Of a stretch of DNA of 64,000 nt, positions 60,055 to 64,000 are shown piece by piece. Both the position numbers and the translations under genes were made by a program. Source of the DNA: Longimicrobiales bacterium (GTDB lineage Bacteria > Gemmatimonadota > Gemmatimonadetes > Longimicrobiales > Gaopeijiaceae). Below the pieces are notes generated by a model. That model did no database searches. It had not been told where the DNA came from and was given only the letters and a program-made list of their open reading frames with translations. Each line of letters opens with the position of its first letter. Position 1 is the first letter of the stretch. The stretch spans positions 2,632,501-2,696,500 of the forward strand of contig OY282361.1 in NCBI GenBank assembly GCA_958295645.1, read 5' to 3'.

Positions 60055-63000
60055 CTACCGGCCACCCCTCCGCACCGGCCGCCCCGGCGTCCACGGCACG
60101 CCCGCCGCGTCCAGCGTCCGGCGGAAGTCCGCCATGTCGCCGAGCAACTCGTTCACCGACGCCAGAGGCTCGTCCAGGGCGGCCGCCACGCGGTCCAGCA
60201 CGGCCCGCTCGTGCGTCGTAGGCGGCGCGAACGCCTGGTGAAGCCCATTGGCCTCGGAGAGCTGCCGCAATAGGGGAACGGGACCGTCGTCGTTCCCGCC
60301 ACCGCCGCCGAAACCTCCTTGGCCGCCGCTGCCCCGCAGCACCTCCAGCAGGCTATCGACGCGCTCGGACAGCCAATCCGCCTGTGCCTCCAGACCAGCC
60401 GGGCCCCCGGCATCCTCACGACCGTCCCTGGCCGCACGCGCCAAGGCTCGGCCGATGGCCTCCAACTCCCCATCGACCTCCTCCGCCTGCCGAACCGCCA
60501 TCCGCACGGTCGCGGACAAGTCCCGGTGCACCGCCCGCAGCCGCTGCAGCTCCGCCAAGTCCTCCGCCGTCATCTCGATCAGATCGTCCAGCACCACCAA
60601 GAAGGATCGCTCCACGACGACCGGAGCTTCCTCCCCATCCCCCCCGTCCCCCTCGATCGTCAACCGCGCCGTGTACCGCCCCGGCAACGCCGGCACCCCC
60701 GCCCCGCCACCAAACCCGCCCCCGCCGAACCCGCCACCGCCTTGCCCACCACCACCCCTCTGCGGCGGGCCAGACCATGGCGCATCGAGCCGCAAGTCCC
60801 ACCGCGCGCTGTGCAGTCCGGCCGCCTTCGACGCCGACAGCACGCGCACCACCACCCCGCGCTCGTCCACGATCTCCAACGACGCCTCTCCCTGCGCCTG
60901 CTCCGCCAGGTAGTACCACATCGTCGCCCCATAAGGCGGATTCTCGGCCGCATAGTTGCGATCCGCGTGCGTGCCCGTCGTCGGCGCCGAGTTCACGACG
61001 TACGCCAGCGCGTCCCGCACGGGAAACACATAGGGGCCGTCCGCCGCCTTGGCCTCGGCCAGCATGACGAACGGCGTCAGGTCGTCGATCACGAAGAAGC
61101 CCCGTCCGTGCGTGGCCACCACCAGCGCGTTGTCGCGAGGATGGACCTTGATGTCGTGCACCGGCGACGGCGGAATGCCGTTCTTCAGCGGCGTCCAGGA
61201 CCCGCCGCCGTCCAGCGACACGAAGGGCCGTATCTCCGTGCCCACGAAGAGCAGGTTGGGATTCTCGTGGTGCTCGGCGAACGCCCGTACGTTGCCGAAG
61301 TCCGGCAGATCGCCTGCGATGGATTGCCAGTTCAGCCCCTCGTCGGCGCTCTTGAGCACATACGGCTTGAAGTCGTTGCTGCGGTGGCCGTCGAACGTTG
61401 CGTACAAGGTTGCCTCGTCGTGAAGAGACCAGCGAACCTTGCTCACGTAGGTCGTGTCGGGAACGCCGGGGAAGCTTGTCTTCTTGCGCCATGTCCGGCC
61501 GTCGTCGGCGCTCACCGCGATCATGCCGTCGTCGGAGCCCGTCGCGATCATGCCGGGCCGCAGGGTCGAGACGTGCATGGTCGAGATGTTGGAAAACACG
61601 GCGGTGCCCTGATGGCGCGACACCGCGTTGTCGCTGGGCACGGATCCCATCATGGGCAGGCTGTCGCGATCGATCCGGCGGGTCAGGTCTTCGCCTAGGA
61701 TCTCCCAGCTGTTGCCTTGGTCCGTGCTCTTGAATACGTGATTGCCCGCGAAGTACACGGTGGACGGATCGTGGGGCGAAATCTGAATCGGCGCGCTCCA
61801 GTTGAAGCGATAGGCGTCTTCTCCGGGCGCGGGCCGGGGCCGAATCGACTTGCGCTCGCCCGTGCGGCCGTTGAAGCGCACCAGGTTTCCGTTTTGCGAC
61901 TCGACGTAGGCGACGTTGTGGTCGCGCGGATCGATGGCCGCGAAGAAGCCGTCTCCGCCCGCCATCCGGTACCAGTCCGCGTTGCCGATGCCCATCGAAT
62001 TGCGCGTGCGGCTCGGCCCGCCCCAGGTCGAGTTGTCCTGCAAGCCGCCGTAGATGCCGAAGAAGGGCTCCTGCATGTCCACGCCCACCGCATAGAACTG
62101 GCTGATGGGCAGGTTCGGAGAGAAGTCCCACGTCTCGCCCCGGTCGTGCGACGCGTAGAAGCCGCCGTCGTTGCCGAGCAGGATGTGGGTCGAGTTATGG
62201 GGGTTGATCCACATGGCGTGGTGGTCCACGTGCACGGAGCGGGCGATCCTCGTCCACGTCTCGCCGCCGTCCTCGGACCTCTGCAACGGCACGCCGAGAT
62301 GGTATACCACTTCTGGGTCCGTGGGATCGACGCGGATCTGGCCGAAGTACCAAGGAATCGAGGCGATGTCGCTGGTCTTGCGCCAGCTGGCGCCTTCGTC
62401 GTCCGTGCGGTAGACGCCCTGCTCCGATCCCTCGATGACGGCGTAGACGGTGGCGGGTCGGCGTTGGCTGATGTCGAGTCCGATCCGCCCCATGTCCGAC
62501 TTGGGCAGGCCGTTGGACAGCTTGGTCCAACTATTGCCGCCGTCGGCGCTCTTGTAGATGCCGCTGCCCGGCCCGCCGCCGACGTAGCTGTATGCGCGAC
62601 GTTCGCGTTGAAGGGCGGACGCATAGAGCACCTGAGCGTCGTGCGGATGCATGACGAGATCGGTTACGCCCGTGTGCTCGTCGATAGTTAGAACCGCCTC
62701 CCACGTCTCGCCGCCGTCGATGGTCTTGAAGACGCCACGCTCTCCGCCGGCGCCCCATAGCGGACCGACGGCCGCCACGTACACGATGTCTGGGTTGTAC
62801 GGGTGGACGACGATGCGACCAATATGCTGAGATCGCCGCAGGCCCATGTGTCGGAAGCTCTTCCCGCCGTCTTCGGACTTGTACACGCCGTCGCCGTAGG
62901 ACGAGCTGCGCATGTTGTTGGGCTCGCCGGTTCCGACCCACACGTGACGGGATCCCCGTGAGACGGCGACGGCGCCGATCGATCCGACTCCCGCCTCGTC

Positions 63001-63435
63001 GAAGACGGGCTCCCACGTCACGCCTCCGTTGGTGGACTTCCAAACGCCGCCCGTGGCCGCCGCGATGTAGATGACAATGCCCGTCTCAAGGAGGGAGCGC
63101 TCGTAGCTGTCGGCGAGCGACGGCTCCGGCGTAGGCACAGCGATGTCCACGACCCGGCCGCTCATGACCGCGGGCCCGATGGACCGAGCCTTCACCCTCG
63201 AAATCAAGGATTGTTCGGACGGGTTCGCACCAGCGGCGCCGCCGCCGGAACCTCGCTGGCCGGTCAGTGGCGAAGCAGGCAGGAAGAGCAGCGCCACCAG
63301 GAACGCGGCCAATGCGGCGGAGCGGGGCGGTTGCAAGCCAGACGAGCACGAACGAGACAGCGGGCAGGCCGGTTGCGGACGAGTCGGATGCGACCGAGAC
63401 GAATACGGACGAAAGGGCTGCGTGAGTCTTGGCAT
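60055..63435 (-). CDS. Asp-box (VPS10/BNR-repeat) exported protein, 'glycosyl hydrolase' annotation type
   Basis: ATG 63435 has AAGGT upstream; ATG 63489 would add 18 residues. The 1126-residue protein has a signal peptide (LAAFLVALLFLPASPLTGQ) and a beta-propeller part with at least ten Asp-box motifs of the S-x-D-x-G-x-x-W form (for example KSTNGGVTWEP, KTIDGGETWEA, RSEDGGETWTR, VSADDGRTWRK). A Gly-rich hinge (GQGGGGFGGGGFGGGAG) and a C-terminal helical domain follow. Catalytic residues of glycosidases are not evident, so the hydrolase name is historical; sortilin-like binding or sialidase-like folds are alternatives. The next gene upstream is a paralogue. Confidence 0.85.
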   Translation of the reverse strand: MPRLTQPFRPYSSRSHPTRPQPACPLSRSCSSGLQPPRSAALAAFLVALLFLPASPLTGQRGSGGGAAGANPSEQSLISRVKARSIGPAVMSGRVVDIAVPTPEPSLADSYERSLLETGIVIYIAAATGGVWKSTNGGVTWEPVFDEAGVGSIGAVAVSRGSRHVWVGTGEPNNMRSSSYGDGVYKSEDGGKSFRHMGLRRSQHIGRIVVHPYNPDIVYVAAVGPLWGAGGERGVFKTIDGGETWEAVLTIDEHTGVTDLVMHPHDAQVLYASALQRERRAYSYVGGGPGSGIYKSADGGNSWTKLSNGLPKSDMGRIGLDISQRRPATVYAVIEGSEQGVYRTDDEGASWRKTSDIASIPWYFGQIRVDPTDPEVVYHLGVPLQRSEDGGETWTRIARSVHVDHHAMWINPHNSTHILLGNDGGFYASHDRGETWDFSPNLPISQFYAVGVDMQEPFFGIYGGLQDNSTWGGPSRTRNSMGIGNADWYRMAGGDGFFAAIDPRDHNVAYVESQNGNLVRFNGRTGERKSIRPRPAPGEDAYRFNWSAPIQISPHDPSTVYFAGNHVFKSTDQGNSWEILGEDLTRRIDRDSLPMMGSVPSDNAVSRHQGTAVFSNISTMHVSTLRPGMIATGSDDGMIAVSADDGRTWRKKTSFPGVPDTTYVSKVRWSLHDEATLYATFDGHRSNDFKPYVLKSADEGLNWQSIAGDLPDFGNVRAFAEHHENPNLLFVGTEIRPFVSLDGGGSWTPLKNGIPPSPVHDIKVHPRDNALVVATHGRGFFVIDDLTPFVMLAEAKAADGPYVFPVRDALAYVVNSAPTTGTHADRNYAAENPPYGATMWYYLAEQAQGEASLEIVDERGVVVRVLSASKAAGLHSARWDLRLDAPWSGPPQRGGGGQGGGGFGGGGFGGGAGVPALPGRYTARLTIEGDGGDGEEAPVVVERSFLVVLDDLIEMTAEDLAELQRLRAVHRDLSATVRMAVRQAEEVDGELEAIGRALARAARDGREDAGGPAGLEAQADWLSERVDSLLEVLRGSGGQGGFGGGGGNDDGPVPLLRQLSEANGLHQAFAPPTTHERAVLDRVAAALDEPLASVNELLGDMADFRRTLDAAGVPWTPGRPVRRGGR

Positions 63436-63485
63436 CGGAACGACCTTGCGTGCGAGTAGTATGGGAATCATGCGCTTGGCGGGAT

Positions 63486-64000
63486 TCATGGCGTTCGACG
63501 AGGGTCGGGGGGAGGGGAACGGCGCCTAGGAACAGGGATCGGATCGCCTGACTTTGGACGCACCCCGGCCTCGTCCATCCGCCTGTGGAACTCCGGAACC
63601 CGCTCGGCAACGTACAAGTTCGCCTCTTCGACCAGCGCGGGCACCTTCGCCCAAGCCTGCTCGATGGCCTGGAGCTGCGTCGTGGACGGCGGCCCGGCGT
63701 TTCGTTCGATGCCCGAAGCCGCCCGGCCCGGCCTGGCGTCCTGCAACTTCTCCTGCAGCGAGTCCACGGCGGCGGCGAGCGCGGCAGCCTGGTCGCTCAG
63801 CTCCTCGTCGGCCCCGGCGTCCTTCAGCAGAGCCTCGGCCTCGTCCAGCTGCTCGGACAGCCTGCGCAGCGCCCGCACGGCCAGCGCGACCGTCGCGTTC
63901 AGCGTTGCCACGTCCCTTGCGGCTTCCTGGCGCGCCCGCAGCGCGTCCATGTCCGCCTCCGCTCGGGGGTCGAGGCGCACCACGACTTCCAGCATCGAGA
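63486..64000 (-). CDS. C-terminal part of a second Asp-box (VPS10/BNR) protein, 5' end beyond the window
   Basis: The reverse frame is open to the right edge. The visible 171 residues are helical (RLDPRAEADMDALRARQEAA, LNATVALAVRALRRLSEQL, IERNAGPPSTTQLQAIEQAW) and end in IPVPRRRSPPPDPRRTP. They match in kind the C-terminal helical domain of the neighbouring Asp-box protein (AELQRLRAVHRDLSATVRMA, LLGDMADFRRTLDAAGV), so this is the end of a tandem paralogue. The gap between stop and downstream ATG is 50 bases, suggesting co-transcription. Confidence 0.75.
   Translation of the reverse strand, partial: SMLEVVVRLDPRAEADMDALRARQEAARDVATLNATVALAVRALRRLSEQLDEAEALLKDAGADEELSDQAAALAAAVDSLQEKLQDARPGRAASGIERNAGPPSTTQLQAIEQAWAKVPALVEEANLYVAERVPEFHRRMDEAGVRPKSGDPIPVPRRRSPPPDPRRTP

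Overview
The window is high-GC bacterial DNA with tightly packed, often 4-nt-overlapping genes. The gene content suggests an uncultured member of the Gemmatimonadota or a close relative. This is an inference from the mix of a complete MoxR/Bat aerotolerance operon, a DUF4837 lipoprotein, tandem Asp-box (VPS10/BNR) 'glycosyl hydrolase' proteins, a Tat-exported sarcosine-oxidase-like flavoprotein beside a cytochrome c, and six-bladed-propeller lipoproteins. No rRNA, tRNA or CRISPR array was found, so the taxonomy is not anchored.

Layout. 0-5.3 kb: a DEDDh exonuclease cut by the window edge, then mostly decayed genes: a macro-domain gene with its core deleted, an M28 peptidase (intact), an RnfD-like membrane gene truncated against the first 60 codons of an Nramp-like transporter, and an AT-richer two-gene unit (DUF1828-like plus a DUF6978-like gene split by one TGA). 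5.7-15.1 kb: exonuclease-BRCT protein and an ion channel, the flavoprotein/cytochrome pair, DUF4837, DNA polymerase III alpha (dnaE), and a Spy/CpxP-like protein. 15.4-18.2 kb: a single-chain nuclease-methyltransferase-specificity enzyme. 18.1-31.3 kb: core metabolism (5'-3' exonuclease, HisC-like aminotransferase, ABC exporter, SPFH protein, COG4324 peptidase, leuS, tkt, TonB-dependent receptor). 31.5-40.1 kb: an eight-gene minus-strand operon moxR-DUF58-hyp-batA-batB-batC-batD-batE. 40.4-43.1 kb: a uracil-DNA-glycosylase-like gene, a secreted protein and a propeller protein. 43.5-49.4 kb: TolC-CusB-CusA copper/silver efflux operon.

49.6-60.0 kb is an accessory, defence-like region. It holds an AlbA_2/HATPase protein overlapping a ParA-like ATPase. 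Next comes an HI0074-like protein, an N6-adenine methyltransferase and an HNH nuclease, flanked by an intact and a decayed copy of the same propeller lipoprotein gene. After an IS1380-like transposase remnant there is a strikingly AT-richer three-gene ubiquitin-like cassette: a one-domain multiubiquitin-type protein, an E1-like ThiF enzyme with an N-terminal DUF6791 domain, and a DUF6527 metal-binding protein. The region ends with an hsdR pseudogene from which the whole motor part has been removed. The ubiquitin-like cassette (56.7-58.5 kb) is the most interesting system in the window: it has an activating enzyme and a modifier but no separate E2 or deubiquitinase.

60.0-64.0 kb: two tandem minus-strand Asp-box proteins, the second cut by the window edge.
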